A stretch of DNA of 34,907 nt. Origin: JBHJGS01 sp050331575. GTDB taxonomy: Bacteria; Pseudomonadota; Alphaproteobacteria; Sphingomonadales; Rhodothalassiaceae. A program made the position numbers and the translations under genes. Shown in pieces: positions 7,562 to 15,310 of the stretch. Position 1 is the stretch's first letter, and each line of letters starts with the position of its first letter. The DNA lies in assembly GCA_050331575.1 (NCBI GenBank), contig JBHJGS010000069.1, forward strand, positions 1 to 34,907, given 5' to 3'. The notes beneath the pieces were generated by a model. It was given only the letters and a program-made list of their open reading frames with translations, made no database searches and had not been told where the DNA came from.

Positions 7562-8098
7562 CTAACCTAGATCATGCAGCCAGGCGGCGTGCTTGGGCGC
7601 CTTCTTGGTGCGCGACCATTCCTCAATCATGTCCGGCGCCACCCGGTTCAGTTCGGCCAACTGCTCCGGTGTGCCGACATTGGCGGCCAGCTCCAGCCGG
7701 TGGCCGTTGGGATCGAAGAAATAGATCGATTTGAAGATGCCGTGATTGGTCGGCCCCAGCACCTCCAGCCCCTCTGCCTCAGCATGATCCTTGGCCGCCA
7801 TCAATGCGTCCAGGCTCTCCACCTCAAAGGCGATATGCTGGACCCATTGCGGCGTATTCTGGTCGCGGTCCATCTCCGGGCTGTTGGGCAGCTCGAAAAA
7901 GGCCAGCACATTGCCCATGCCGGCATCCAGGAAGATGTGCATATAAGGGTCCGGCGCACCGGTGGACGGCACCTGATCCTCTGCGATAGCCAGTACCAGG
8001 TCCATGCCCAGAACACGCCGATAAAAGTCCACGGTCTCCTTGGCGTCGCGGCAGCGGTAGGCGACGTGGTGAATGCGATTGATCCTCGGCGCGGTCAT
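7562..8098 (-). CDS. VOC-superfamily metalloprotein (glyoxalase/extradiol dioxygenase fold)
   Basis: A 178-residue vicinal-oxygen-chelate protein. The N-terminal module opens with INRIHHVAYRC; the second carries WVQHIAFEVES and the closing motif FFDPNGHRLELA. H11, H88 and E136 fit the 2-His-1-Glu metal triad used by extradiol dioxygenases and related enzymes, so it is probably catalytic. The last 40 residues form a helical tail rich in charged residues. Substrate is unknown. It lies between hppD and fahA, exactly where homogentisate dioxygenase is often encoded, and that enzyme is absent from the cluster. A role on homogentisate or a side product is therefore plausible but unproven. Confidence 0.82.
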   Translation of the reverse strand: MTAPRINRIHHVAYRCRDAKETVDFYRRVLGMDLVLAIAEDQVPSTGAPDPYMHIFLDAGMGNVLAFFELPNSPEMDRDQNTPQWVQHIAFEVESLDALMAAKDHAEAEGLEVLGPTNHGIFKSIYFFDPNGHRLELAANVGTPEQLAELNRVAPDMIEEWSRTKKAPKHAAWLHDLG

Positions 8099-8190
8099 GG
8101 CCTGATATCCTTTTGCTTGCAGCGTGTGGCGCAGGGGTCCACCGGCGTCGCCCTTTGCATCGGCGAAGGGCGACTGTGATGGCGCCCGGC

Positions 8191-9285
8191 CTATTCCGCT
8201 GCCTGGGTCTTGGCGTCTTCGGGGTCGAGCACGCCGCGGCGGATCTGATCCAGTTCGATCGATTCGAACAGCGCCTTGAAATTGCCCTCGCCAAAGCCTT
8301 CATTGCCCTTGCGCTGGATGATCTCGAAGAAGATCGGGCCGATCACCGTCTTGGTGAAGATCTGCAAGAGGATGCCCTGGCCGTCGGTCGGCGCGCCGTC
8401 GATCAGGATGCGGCGCATTTCCAGTTCATCCACTGGCTCGCCATGGCCCGGTAGCCGCTCATCGATCTTCTCGTAATAGGTGTCCGGCGTGTCCTGGAAC
8501 TCCACACCATTGGCGCGCAGCTTGTCCACCGTTTGATAGATGTTGGTGGTGCCCAGCGCGATATGCTGGATGCCCTCGCCCTTATATTCCTGCAGATATT
8601 CCGCAATCTGGGATTTGGTATCGCGGCTTTCGTTGATCGGGATGCGGATTTTGCCGCACGGGCTGGTCATCGCGCGCGACAGCAGGCCGGTCATCTTGCC
8701 TTCGATGTCGAAATAGCGGATCTCGCGGAAATTGAACAGCTTTTCATAAAAGCCCGCCCAATTGTCCATATTGCCGATGAAGACATTGTGGGTCAGATGG
8801 TCCAGATAGGTCAGACCGGCATCGGCCTGGCGCATCTTGTCCTGCCAGCCGTCCTCGAACTTGAAGTCGACGTCGAAGATCGACTGGTCGCCATAGCGGT
8901 CGGTCAGATAAATGCGGCTGCCGCCGATGCCTTCGATCGCCGGGATGTACAGTTCCATCGGCCCGACATCCAGCGTCACCGGCTCAGCACCCAGCTCCAC
9001 CGCGCGCTTGAAGGCGTAGGGCGCATCCTTCACCCGGAAGCCCATGGCGCACACGCTGGGCCCGTGTTTGGCGGCAAAGCGCTGGGCGAAGCTGTCCTTC
9101 TCCGCATTGATGACGAAATTGATGTCGCCCTGCTTGTGCAGCGTGACATCCTTGCGGCGGTGCCGAGCGACCACGGGAAAGCCCATGGCGATGAACAGAT
9201 CGCGCAGCTTTTCCGGTTCGGGATGGGCATATTCGACGAAATCGAAGCCGTCGGTGCCCATGGGGTTCTCGTGCAAATCGGCCAT
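8191..9285 (-). CDS. hppD: 4-hydroxyphenylpyruvate dioxygenase
   Basis: A 364-residue enzyme that converts 4-hydroxyphenylpyruvate to homogentisate. It has two VOC modules. The C-terminal one carries the iron ligands H163 (LDHLTHNVFIG), H241 (GIQHIALGT) and E321 (GPIFFEIIQRKG), plus the C-terminal helix region GFGEGNFKALFESIE that gates the active site. The ATG is preceded by GGAAGG; a TTG six codons upstream is less likely. It is the first gene of the minus-strand phenylalanine/tyrosine cluster and faces a MarR regulator across 98 bp containing a perfect palindrome, so it is probably repressed by that regulator until pathway substrate is present. Confidence 0.96.
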   Translation of the reverse strand: MADLHENPMGTDGFDFVEYAHPEPEKLRDLFIAMGFPVVARHRRKDVTLHKQGDINFVINAEKDSFAQRFAAKHGPSVCAMGFRVKDAPYAFKRAVELGAEPVTLDVGPMELYIPAIEGIGGSRIYLTDRYGDQSIFDVDFKFEDGWQDKMRQADAGLTYLDHLTHNVFIGNMDNWAGFYEKLFNFREIRYFDIEGKMTGLLSRAMTSPCGKIRIPINESRDTKSQIAEYLQEYKGEGIQHIALGTTNIYQTVDKLRANGVEFQDTPDTYYEKIDERLPGHGEPVDELEMRRILIDGAPTDGQGILLQIFTKTVIGPIFFEIIQRKGNEGFGEGNFKALFESIELDQIRRGVLDPEDAKTQAAE

Positions 9286-9323
9286 GGCGCCTGATCCTTC
9301 CAAAAGGCTGGGGGAGGCAAATA

Positions 9324-9337
9324 GTTTCAGTTGAAAC
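9324..9337. promoter_or_regulatory. Candidate MarR operator palindrome GTTTCAGTTGAAAC
   Basis: GTTTCA-GT-TGAAAC is a perfect 6+2+6 inverted repeat in the hppD/MarR intergenic space. It lies just downstream of a plausible hppD minus 10 element and overlaps a TTGAAA hexamer on the plus strand that could serve the regulator gene. One bound dimer could control both genes. Size and symmetry fit MarR sites. Confidence 0.65.
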
Positions 9338-9338
9338 C

Positions 9339-9367
9339 AATCTATCGGGCAGGCAAACTGAATGCAA
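9339..9367 (-). promoter_or_regulatory. Putative hppD promoter
   Basis: On the minus strand, TTGCAT (9362-9367) and TAGATT (9339-9344) are separated by 17 bases, acceptable for a housekeeping-sigma promoter. The palindrome at 9324-9337 would fall at about the transcription start, a normal place for a repressor. The match is moderate only. Confidence 0.42.
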
Positions 9368-9383
9368 GGAGATGTAAGGCGCC

Positions 9384-9842
9384 ATGCCCGAAGATCGTGC
9401 CGTTCTGCGGCTTGCGGAATTTCTGCCCTACCGCTTGTCGGTGCTGTCCAACACCGTCAGCCGGGCAATTGCCGAGTCGTATGAGCAGCGCTTCAATTTG
9501 TCGCTACCGGAGTGGCGGGTCATGGCGGTGCTGGCCGAGACGCCGGATATCTCCGCCGGCGAGGTCGCCCAGCGCACAGCGATGGACAAGGTGGCGGTGT
9601 CGCGCGCGGTCAAGCGCCTGCTGAAGGCCGGCCGGATTGAGCGCCATACCGCCCCGACCGACCGGCGCCGCTCGGTGCTGGCGCTGAGCTATGACGGGGA
9701 GAGCATCTACCGCCAGATCGTGCCGCTGGCTCAAGCCTATGAAGACAGGCTGCTGGCGGTCTTGAGCGAGGCGGACAAGGCCGCGCTCAAGGCGATTCTG
9801 GACCGTCTGCAGGGCGCGCCGGGGCCGGCGTCTCTCCGCTGA
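9384..9842 (+). CDS. MarR-family regulator, likely of the tyrosine degradation genes
   Basis: A 152-residue MarR protein: N-terminal dimerisation helix, then winged helix LPEWRVMAVLAETPDISAGEVAQRTAMDKVAVSRAVKRLLKAG in pieces at about 40-82, with a wing containing the conserved PTDRRRSVLALS (D-x-R-R). MarR proteins generally repress a divergent gene until an aromatic ligand binds. Facing hppD with a shared palindrome makes homogentisate or 4-hydroxyphenylpyruvate sensing a reasonable guess. AAGG lies six bases before the ATG. Its 3' end overlaps by 56 bp the 3' end of the convergent hydrolase gene. Confidence 0.9.
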   Translation: MPEDRAVLRLAEFLPYRLSVLSNTVSRAIAESYEQRFNLSLPEWRVMAVLAETPDISAGEVAQRTAMDKVAVSRAVKRLLKAGRIERHTAPTDRRRSVLALSYDGESIYRQIVPLAQAYEDRLLAVLSEADKAALKAILDRLQGAPGPASLR

Positions 9843-11166
9843 CGATCCGCGCGCCGGCGGCAGCCGTCAGCGTGCCGTCGGTCACCCACTTGGCCACCGC
9901 CTCGAAATAGCCTGGGGCGTAACTCAGCACCTGCCGCTGCCCGGCAGCATCGGTTTCATAGATGATATTGCCGTGGCCGGCCTCTTCGTACAGCAGGATG
10001 TCGATGGTCGGGCGGCGGTTTTGCAGCTGGCGCAGATACGCCAAAGAGCGCGCCGACGGTGCCTCGCTGTCGCGGCCGGCCAGCACCCACAGCTGCGGGG
10101 CGTCCAAACGCTGCAGGATCGGTTGCGGATCGAAATCCCAACTGCGCTCAGGCGCTCGGTCCGGTCCGAACGTGCGCAGGATGCGCGGCGAATAGGTCAG
10201 GACACGCTCAGAATAGCTCCCGCGGATCTCCGAAAACCACGGTTCCTCGCCATAGCGCGCCTTGATCTCTTCCAGGGCGTCCCAGCCCTCTTCAAAGCGG
10301 GAGGTGACGATGGTTCGCGTCACATTGGTGACCTCGCGCGCCTTGGCCAGAACCTCCTCGCCATATCCCAGGGTGCGCAGCCGATAGAGCACCTCTTCCT
10401 GATCATCGAAGGCGGGTTTATGGGCTTGGCCGTTGATCACGATCAGAAAATCCGGCTCACTGCTGGCCGCGGCCATGACCGCGGTAAAGCCACCCTGGGC
10501 GGTGCCAAGAAAACCGATCGACTGGCCTGGGCGTGCCCGGGTCTTGGCGGCGTTGAAGGCGGCCAGCGCATCGGCTGCTAGAATATCGAACGATTCGGTT
10601 GCGTCGCCGCCGGATGCGCCGGTGCCGCGCTTGTCATAGACCAGCACGCCCACGCCCATGGCTGGAAGCAGATGCTGCCAATAATCGAATGCCAGCATCG
10701 ACATGCTGCCCTGCCGATGGGTCAGAACAGCGATGGGGGCATCCTTCGCGTCTTGCGGCAGGACCAGCCGACCCGCCAAGGTCACGCCGTCAGCCTCAAT
10801 GCGCAACGCCTCGGCCTGGGTCTGTACGCGCCGCGCGGTCGCCACCTTGCCATCCAGCGATAAGCTGGACGGCGCGTCGCAGCCACCGAACTGAAACCGG
10901 TTGACCGGCGGGGTGGTGCTGGCCCATCCCAGTCCGCCCAGAAAGCTCCCGTCGCGCTGTCGCAAAAGCACACCGCTTTGGCCGTCGCTTAAGCGGAAAC
11001 GCAGGCTATCGCCGCTACTCGGACCGATCGCCAAGGCGGTGCCGTCTTCCAGCCGATAAGCTCCGACCACATCGCACGGCGCAGTCGCCCCAACCGTCGC
11101 AGACGGCACCTCGCGGGCGCACGCCGACACAAGCAAAACACAGACAAGGCTCGTCAAGAACCGCAT
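9787..11166 (-). CDS. Alpha/beta-hydrolase-fold lipoprotein with Ala at the nucleophile position
   Basis: A 459-residue protein with a lipoprotein signal: the lipobox LVSAC puts the acylated Cys at residue 16. Residues 20-115 form a separate N-terminal domain. The alpha/beta-hydrolase domain runs from about 125, with VLVYDKRGTGASGGD, the elbow FLGTAQGGFTAVMAA, an acid in LAGRDSEAPS (D366) and a His in EEAGHGNI (H398). The elbow should be G-x-S-x-G, but reads GTAQG, with Ala at 223; the codon on the coding strand is gcc. It may be a non-catalytic binding protein, or a hydrolase with another mechanism. The chosen ATG has GAGG upstream. It is divergent from meaB with 116 bp between. Confidence 0.82.
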   Translation of the reverse strand: MRFLTSLVCVLLVSACAREVPSATVGATAPCDVVGAYRLEDGTALAIGPSSGDSLRFRLSDGQSGVLLRQRDGSFLGGLGWASTTPPVNRFQFGGCDAPSSLSLDGKVATARRVQTQAEALRIEADGVTLAGRLVLPQDAKDAPIAVLTHRQGSMSMLAFDYWQHLLPAMGVGVLVYDKRGTGASGGDATESFDILAADALAAFNAAKTRARPGQSIGFLGTAQGGFTAVMAAASSEPDFLIVINGQAHKPAFDDQEEVLYRLRTLGYGEEVLAKAREVTNVTRTIVTSRFEEGWDALEEIKARYGEEPWFSEIRGSYSERVLTYSPRILRTFGPDRAPERSWDFDPQPILQRLDAPQLWVLAGRDSEAPSARSLAYLRQLQNRRPTIDILLYEEAGHGNIIYETDAAGQRQVLSYAPGYFEAVAKWVTDGTLTAAAGARIVSGETPAPARPADGPESP

Positions 11167-11282
11167 GAACACCTCACAAAACAAGCCGCCGCGCCGCCGG
11201 ATCAATGGCGGAAAACCGGAAGCATTTGCAAATCCTTTCCGAATCTGGCCCTTCGATCAAGAGCCGTGGCAAGAGGACCTTG

Positions 11283-12344
11283 ATGACCGCCATGCCTGAT
11301 CCTGCGCCATCTTCAGCGCCCGTACCGTCGGGCCTTCAGCCAGACATCACCGCCTTCGCGCAGGCGGTTCTGGATGGGCGCCGCGGTGCGCTGGCGCGGG
11401 CGATCACCTTGGTGGAAAGCCGGGCAGCGCGGCATTTCCAGTCCGCCCAGGCATTGCTGACCGCGCTATTGCCCCACACCGGCGGTGCCCATCGCATCGG
11501 CATCACCGGCGTGCCGGGCGTGGGCAAATCCACCTTCATCGAAGCGCTGGGCAGCTATTTGACCGGGCAGGGGCATAAGGTCGCCGTTCTGGCGGTGGAT
11601 CCGTCCTCCGGCAGATCCGGCGGGTCCATCCTCGGCGACAAGACCCGGATGGGCCGGCTGGCGGTGGATCCCAACGCCTTCATTCGGCCATCCCCGTCCG
11701 CCGGGCTGTTGGGTGGGGTGGCGCGGGCCACGCGGGAGACCATGTTGCTGTGCGAGGCGGCGGGCTTCGACATCGTGCTGGTGGAAACCGTCGGCACCGG
11801 CCAATCGGAGACCGAGGTGGCTCAGATGGTCGATCTATTCCTGGTGCTGATGCTGCCGGGCGCGGGCGACGATCTGCAGGGCATCAAGAAGGGCATTCTG
11901 GAAATGGCCGATATTATCGCCGTGAACAAGGCCGATGCCGACAAGACCAAGGCTGATCGTGCCGCCCGGGACTATCGCGTCGCCTTGTCGGTCATTGCGC
12001 CCGCCAGCCACGATTGGGACGTGCCGGTGTTGACCTGTTCCGGGCTGACCGGGCAGGGGCTTCAGCCGCTGTGGGGCGAGGTTGAAAAGCATCGCCGGAT
12101 CATGGAAAAGACCAGCGCCTTTGAGGCGCGCCGGCGCGACCAGCGGGTCCGCTGGATGTGGGCGATGCTGGAAGGCCGGCTGATCGACCATCTGCGCCGG
12201 CATGACGGCGTTAGCGAGGCGCTGCCCCGCATCGAGGCCGCCGTGGCCGCGGCGGACTTGCCGCCCTCCTTGGCCGCAGAACAGATTCTGGCGCTGTTTA
12301 TGGCAGACAAAAAAGTGGGCGGAGACGATCAAACGGGGAAATGA
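11283..12344 (+). CDS. meaB: Methylmalonyl-CoA mutase-associated GTPase MeaB (ArgK/LAO family)
   Basis: A 353-residue G3E-type P-loop GTPase. The Walker A is GITGVPGVGKST (about 73-84), followed by VLAVDPSSGRSGGSILGDKTRM, a Walker B region FDIVLVETVGTGQSE and the guanine motif NKAD. MeaB chaperones adenosylcobalamin loading and protects methylmalonyl-CoA mutase. No mutase gene lies here, but the valine cluster at 16727-20370 makes propionyl-CoA, whose use needs that mutase. An in-frame ATG 26 codons upstream is possible; AAGAGGA before the chosen ATG favours the shorter form. A C-terminal dimerisation region is present. Confidence 0.92.
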   Translation: MTAMPDPAPSSAPVPSGLQPDITAFAQAVLDGRRGALARAITLVESRAARHFQSAQALLTALLPHTGGAHRIGITGVPGVGKSTFIEALGSYLTGQGHKVAVLAVDPSSGRSGGSILGDKTRMGRLAVDPNAFIRPSPSAGLLGGVARATRETMLLCEAAGFDIVLVETVGTGQSETEVAQMVDLFLVLMLPGAGDDLQGIKKGILEMADIIAVNKADADKTKADRAARDYRVALSVIAPASHDWDVPVLTCSGLTGQGLQPLWGEVEKHRRIMEKTSAFEARRRDQRVRWMWAMLEGRLIDHLRRHDGVSEALPRIEAAVAAADLPPSLAAEQILALFMADKKVGGDDQTGK

Positions 12345-12393
12345 TCGCCCCCGCCCGGTTCGGTCCTGTCGGGGAGACGAGGCTTGCCAAACC

Positions 12394-12729
12394 ATGACCG
12401 ATTACGCGGAGCAGAAGCAGGTGGATGATCCCGGTCCGGAAAAAATGCCGCCGAGGCAGCAGCAGGCCCAGCTGCGCGCGGCGATCCTGCAGCTTGTGGC
12501 GGATCGCGGTGCCGGCAAATCCATCTGCCCCTCTGAGGCCGCCAAGGCGGTGGCGACAGACTGGCGGCCGCTGATGAAGCCGGTGCGGCGCATCGCGATC
12601 GATCTGATGAGGGAGGGCCGCATCACCATCCTGCGTAAGGGCAAGCCGGTCGCCTCGGCTGAGGAGGTGCGCGGCGTGATCCGGCTGACCACTGCGGCAG
12701 ACGGCCCGCTTGAGCAGAGCAAGGCATGA
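12394..12729 (+). CDS. DUF3253 family protein
   Basis: A 111-residue protein matching what I know of DUF3253: AAILQLVADRG-GKSICPSEAAKAVATDWRPLM, then VRRIAIDLMREGRITILRKGKPV and a closing GVIRL. The pattern looks like a small winged helix. Function is unknown. The first 30 residues are polar and poorly conserved. GGGGAGACGAGG lies upstream, with somewhat long spacing. It stands 49 bp after meaB and four bases before ctaA, so co-transcription with both is likely. Confidence 0.78.
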   Translation: MTDYAEQKQVDDPGPEKMPPRQQQAQLRAAILQLVADRGAGKSICPSEAAKAVATDWRPLMKPVRRIAIDLMREGRITILRKGKPVASAEEVRGVIRLTTAADGPLEQSKA

Positions 12730-12733
12730 GCCC

Positions 12734-13780
12734 ATGTCCCCAGACATGACAAGCATGACGACTTATGCCCCGACCGCGGTGGGCGTGCCTGATGCGCAGG
12801 CGCGGCGGCTGTGTGCGATCTGGCTGTTCGCGGTTGCGGGCCTGGTCGCCTTGATGGTGGTGGTCGGCGGGATCACCCGGCTGACCGAATCCGGCCTGTC
12901 GATCATCTATTGGAAGCCGGTGACCGGCATTCTGCCGCCGCTCAGCCAGGAGGCCTGGCAGGCGGAATTCGCCCTGTATCGGACCTCGCCGGAATATCTC
13001 ATCGTCAACCAGGGCATGAGCCTGGCCGAGTTCAAGACGATCTATTGGTGGGAATATGGCCATCGGCTGCTCGGGCGCCTGATCGGGCTGGCCTTTGCCG
13101 TGCCATTGGCGCTGTTCGCGCTGACCCGCCGCATTCCCGCAGGCTATGGGCCGCGCTTTGTCGGGCTGTTGCTTCTGGGCGGGCTGCAAGGTGCGATGGG
13201 CTGGTACATGGTCCAGTCCGGCCTGGTCGATGTGCCGGAGGTGTCGCATTATCGGCTGACCGCGCACTTTCTGCTGGCGCTGGCGATCTTCGCGGCGCTG
13301 ATGTGGACCGCGTTCGAGCTGACCGGCTGGCGGCGCCACGCGGTGCCCGGGGCCAGGCGCTGGGCCCTGGCCTTGCTGGCCTTGCTGGGCGTGCAATTGG
13401 CGCTGGGCGCGCTGGTGGCCGGACTGAAGGCGGGCTATATCTATTCCACCTGGCCGTTGATGGACGGCGGGCTGTGGCCGCGCGCGCTGCTGGACTATCA
13501 GCCCTGGTGGCGCAATCTGGCGGACAATCCGGCCACCGTGCAGTTTCTGCACCGGATGACCGGCTATGCCCTGGTGATCACCGGCGCGCTGGCTGCCTTA
13601 AGATTGCGCACCCGCGCCGCACGCGGTCTGGCCGCGCTGGTGATTGCGCAAATGAGCCTGGGCATCGCCACGCTTGTGACTTATGTGCCGGTGCCGTTGG
13701 GGGCGGCGCATCAGTTCGGCGGGGTGGCCGTGCTGGCCGCTACGCTGTGGTTTCTCTGGCGGGATGGCGCACGGGCATGA
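12734..13780 (+). CDS. ctaA: Heme A synthase (COX15/CtaA)
   Basis: A 348-residue, roughly eight-helix membrane protein that oxidises the C8 methyl of heme O to a formyl group, giving heme A for cytochrome aa3 oxidase. The four heme-ligand histidines are visible in WWEYGHRLLGR, SHYRLTAHF, FLHRMTGY and AAHQFGG, and the first loop has GGITRLTESGLSIIYWKPVTGILPP in pieces. Length and motifs fit the alphaproteobacterial and mitochondrial type. Several ATGs lie close together (12734, 12746, 12755); the first is taken because of an AAGG upstream. Its stop overlaps the cutA start (ATGA). Confidence 0.95.
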   Translation: MSPDMTSMTTYAPTAVGVPDAQARRLCAIWLFAVAGLVALMVVVGGITRLTESGLSIIYWKPVTGILPPLSQEAWQAEFALYRTSPEYLIVNQGMSLAEFKTIYWWEYGHRLLGRLIGLAFAVPLALFALTRRIPAGYGPRFVGLLLLGGLQGAMGWYMVQSGLVDVPEVSHYRLTAHFLLALAIFAALMWTAFELTGWRRHAVPGARRWALALLALLGVQLALGALVAGLKAGYIYSTWPLMDGGLWPRALLDYQPWWRNLADNPATVQFLHRMTGYALVITGALAALRLRTRAARGLAALVIAQMSLGIATLVTYVPVPLGAAHQFGGVAVLAATLWFLWRDGARA

Positions 13781-14091
13781 TCCATACGCTTTACGCAACC
13801 TTCGAAACGCTGGAGGAGGCCCGGCAGGTGGCCGGGACCCTTGTGGCGGAAAAGCTGATCGCCTGCGCCAATATCTTGCCCGGTGCCACCTCCGTTTATC
13901 GATGGGAGGCACAGGTGCAGGAGGACGGCGAAGTGATCTTGTTTGCCAAGACCTGCGAGGCACGCGTGGCCGCGGCCGTGGAGCGGCTGGCCGCGCTGCA
14001 TTCCTATGATGTGCCGTGCGTGACCGCATGGCCTGTGGCGGCGGGCCATCCGCCCTACCTGGCTTGGGTGCGCGATGAGGTATCCCAGTAG
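13777..14091 (+). CDS. cutA: CutA divalent-cation tolerance protein
   Basis: A 104-residue trimeric ferredoxin-like protein. It has the CutA pattern: ATFETLEEARQVAGTLVAEKLIACANILP, then SVYRWEAQVQEDGEVILFAKT, then LHSYDVPCVTAWPVAAGHPPYLAWV, cut here into its three conserved blocks. CutA1 is linked to copper tolerance and metal binding, though its cellular role is poorly defined. Translation is probably coupled to ctaA through the four-base overlap, which also suggests a link to copper/heme oxidase assembly. 148 bp separate it from rplM. Confidence 0.93.
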   Translation: MIHTLYATFETLEEARQVAGTLVAEKLIACANILPGATSVYRWEAQVQEDGEVILFAKTCEARVAAAVERLAALHSYDVPCVTAWPVAAGHPPYLAWVRDEVSQ

Positions 14092-14129
14092 CGCATTCAC
14101 AAGCGCTTGAATTTGCACCCCTTTTCCGC

Positions 14130-14157
14130 TTGACTTTCAGTCTGCGGGGCGTATAAC
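14130..14157 (+). promoter_or_regulatory. Putative sigma-70-type promoter of rplM-rpsI
   Basis: TTGACT (14130-14135), a 16-base spacer and TATAAC (14152-14157) give a good match to the housekeeping consensus. The transcript would carry a leader of about 75 bases with GC-rich inverted repeats (gcccg...cgggc near 14159-14175 and ggcc...ggcc beyond), which could serve ribosomal-protein feedback. Confidence 0.72.
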
Positions 14158-14239
14158 GCCCGCTTCGCCGGGCGGCCGGCGCCAATTTCGGCCGGGCTGG
14201 CCCGTGTTGTTTTTCAAGATGTCTGAAGGATTGCGTCCC

Positions 14240-14698
14240 ATGAAGACCTATTCGGCCAAGCCGTCTGAGGTGGATAAGCAGTGGGTGTTGGTCGACGCCG
14301 ACGGGGTCGTGCTGGGCCGCTTGGCGGCGGTCGTGGCCAATATTCTGCGCGGCAAGCACAAGCCCATCTACACGCCGCACATCGATTGCGGTGATAATGT
14401 GATCATCGTCAATGCCGAGAAGGTCAAGCTGACCGGCAAGAAGCGCAGCGACAAGGTTTATTACCGCCACACCGGCCACCCCGGCGGCATCAAGAGCCAA
14501 ACCGCCGGAGAGATCCTGGACGGCCGCTTTCCTGAGCGCGTGATTGAAAAGGCCGTGCAGCGCATGGTGCCGAAAGGTCCGCTGGGCCGGCAGCAGCTGC
14601 GCAACCTGAAAGTCTATGCCGGGACAGAGCATCCTCACACCGCCCAGCAGCCGCAGACGCTGGATCTGGCGGCCATGAACGCCAAGAATGCGAGGTAA
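14240..14698 (+). CDS. rplM: 50S ribosomal protein L13
   Basis: A 152-residue L13: WVLVDADGVVLGRLAAVVANILRGKHK near the start, DNVIIVNAEKVKLTGKK, YYRHTGHPGG and the conserved MVPKGPLGRQQLRNLKVYAG. It binds 23S rRNA early in 50S assembly. Start chosen at MKTYSAKP, with GAAGGA about nine bases upstream; an in-frame ATG 12 codons earlier is inside the leader. rpsI follows after six bases, the standard bacterial pair. Confidence 0.97.
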   Translation: MKTYSAKPSEVDKQWVLVDADGVVLGRLAAVVANILRGKHKPIYTPHIDCGDNVIIVNAEKVKLTGKKRSDKVYYRHTGHPGGIKSQTAGEILDGRFPERVIEKAVQRMVPKGPLGRQQLRNLKVYAGTEHPHTAQQPQTLDLAAMNAKNAR

Positions 14699-14704
14699 GC
14701 CACA

Positions 14705-15214
14705 ATGGCCGAACAGACCCGATCCCTGCAGGATCTGAAGGAAATCACCCAGACCGTGATGCCCGCCGATGTGCCGCCGATGGGCGATGACGCCGAGGGC
14801 ATCGAACGCAAGCCGCAGATCGACGATCTGGGCCGCTCCTACGCCACCGGGAAGCGCAAGGACGCGGTGGCGCGCGTGTGGATCAAGCCGGGCAGCGGCA
14901 AGATCACCGTGAATGGCCGCGATCAGACGGACTATTTCCAGCGGCCGACCCTGCGCCTGATCGTCGACCAGCCGTTCCAGGTGGCCGACCGGGTGGGCCA
15001 GTTCGATGTCGTCGCCACCGTGTCCGGCGGCGGCCTGTCCGGCCAGGCCGGGGCGGTCAAGCACGGCATTTCCAAGGCCTTGACCTTGTATGAGCCGGCG
15101 CTGCGTCCATCCCTGAAGGCCGCGGGCTTTCTGACCCGCGACGCGCGCACCGTGGAGCGGAAGAAGTACGGCCGCCGCAAGGCCCGCCGCAGCTTCCAGT
15201 TCTCCAAGCGCTAA
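14705..15214 (+). CDS. rpsI: 30S ribosomal protein S9
   Basis: A 169-residue S9. The conserved body starts near residue 44 with SYATGKRKDAVARVWIKPGSG and continues through NGRDQTDYFQRPTLRLIVDQP, GGGLSGQAGAVKHGISKAL and LTRDARTVERKKYGRRKARR to the C-terminal SKR, whose Arg contacts P-site tRNA. About 40 extra acidic N-terminal residues precede the body, longer than the 130-residue E. coli protein; N-terminal extension of S9 is usual in alphaproteobacteria. It ends the rplM operon and is followed by a strong hairpin. Confidence 0.97.
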   Translation: MAEQTRSLQDLKEITQTVMPADVPPMGDDAEGIERKPQIDDLGRSYATGKRKDAVARVWIKPGSGKITVNGRDQTDYFQRPTLRLIVDQPFQVADRVGQFDVVATVSGGGLSGQAGAVKHGISKALTLYEPALRPSLKAAGFLTRDARTVERKKYGRRKARRSFQFSKR

Positions 15215-15240
15215 ATCGCAGCGCCCGGCAGAGCTTGATC

Positions 15241-15271
15241 CGGGGCAGGCGGCCACCGCTTGCCCCGCTTT
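15241..15271 (+). terminator. Likely terminator of rplM-rpsI
   Basis: A 12-bp stem (15241-15252 with 15256-15267, one G-U pair) around a three-base loop, followed by a weak T-rich stretch (ctttgcatt). It lies 26 bases after the rpsI stop. A TTG at 15260 that could open the next reading frame is inside this stem, which argues against its use as a start. Confidence 0.6.
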
Positions 15272-15310
15272 GCATTCGGCGCCAGACTGGCCGGCGGGGA
15301 GGGATGGCCC

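Noticed and set aside
15260..15310. TTG at 15260 as start of the pentapeptide gene
   Set aside because: It falls inside the rpsI terminator stem; the GTG at 15311 has GGGGAGGGA at good spacing.
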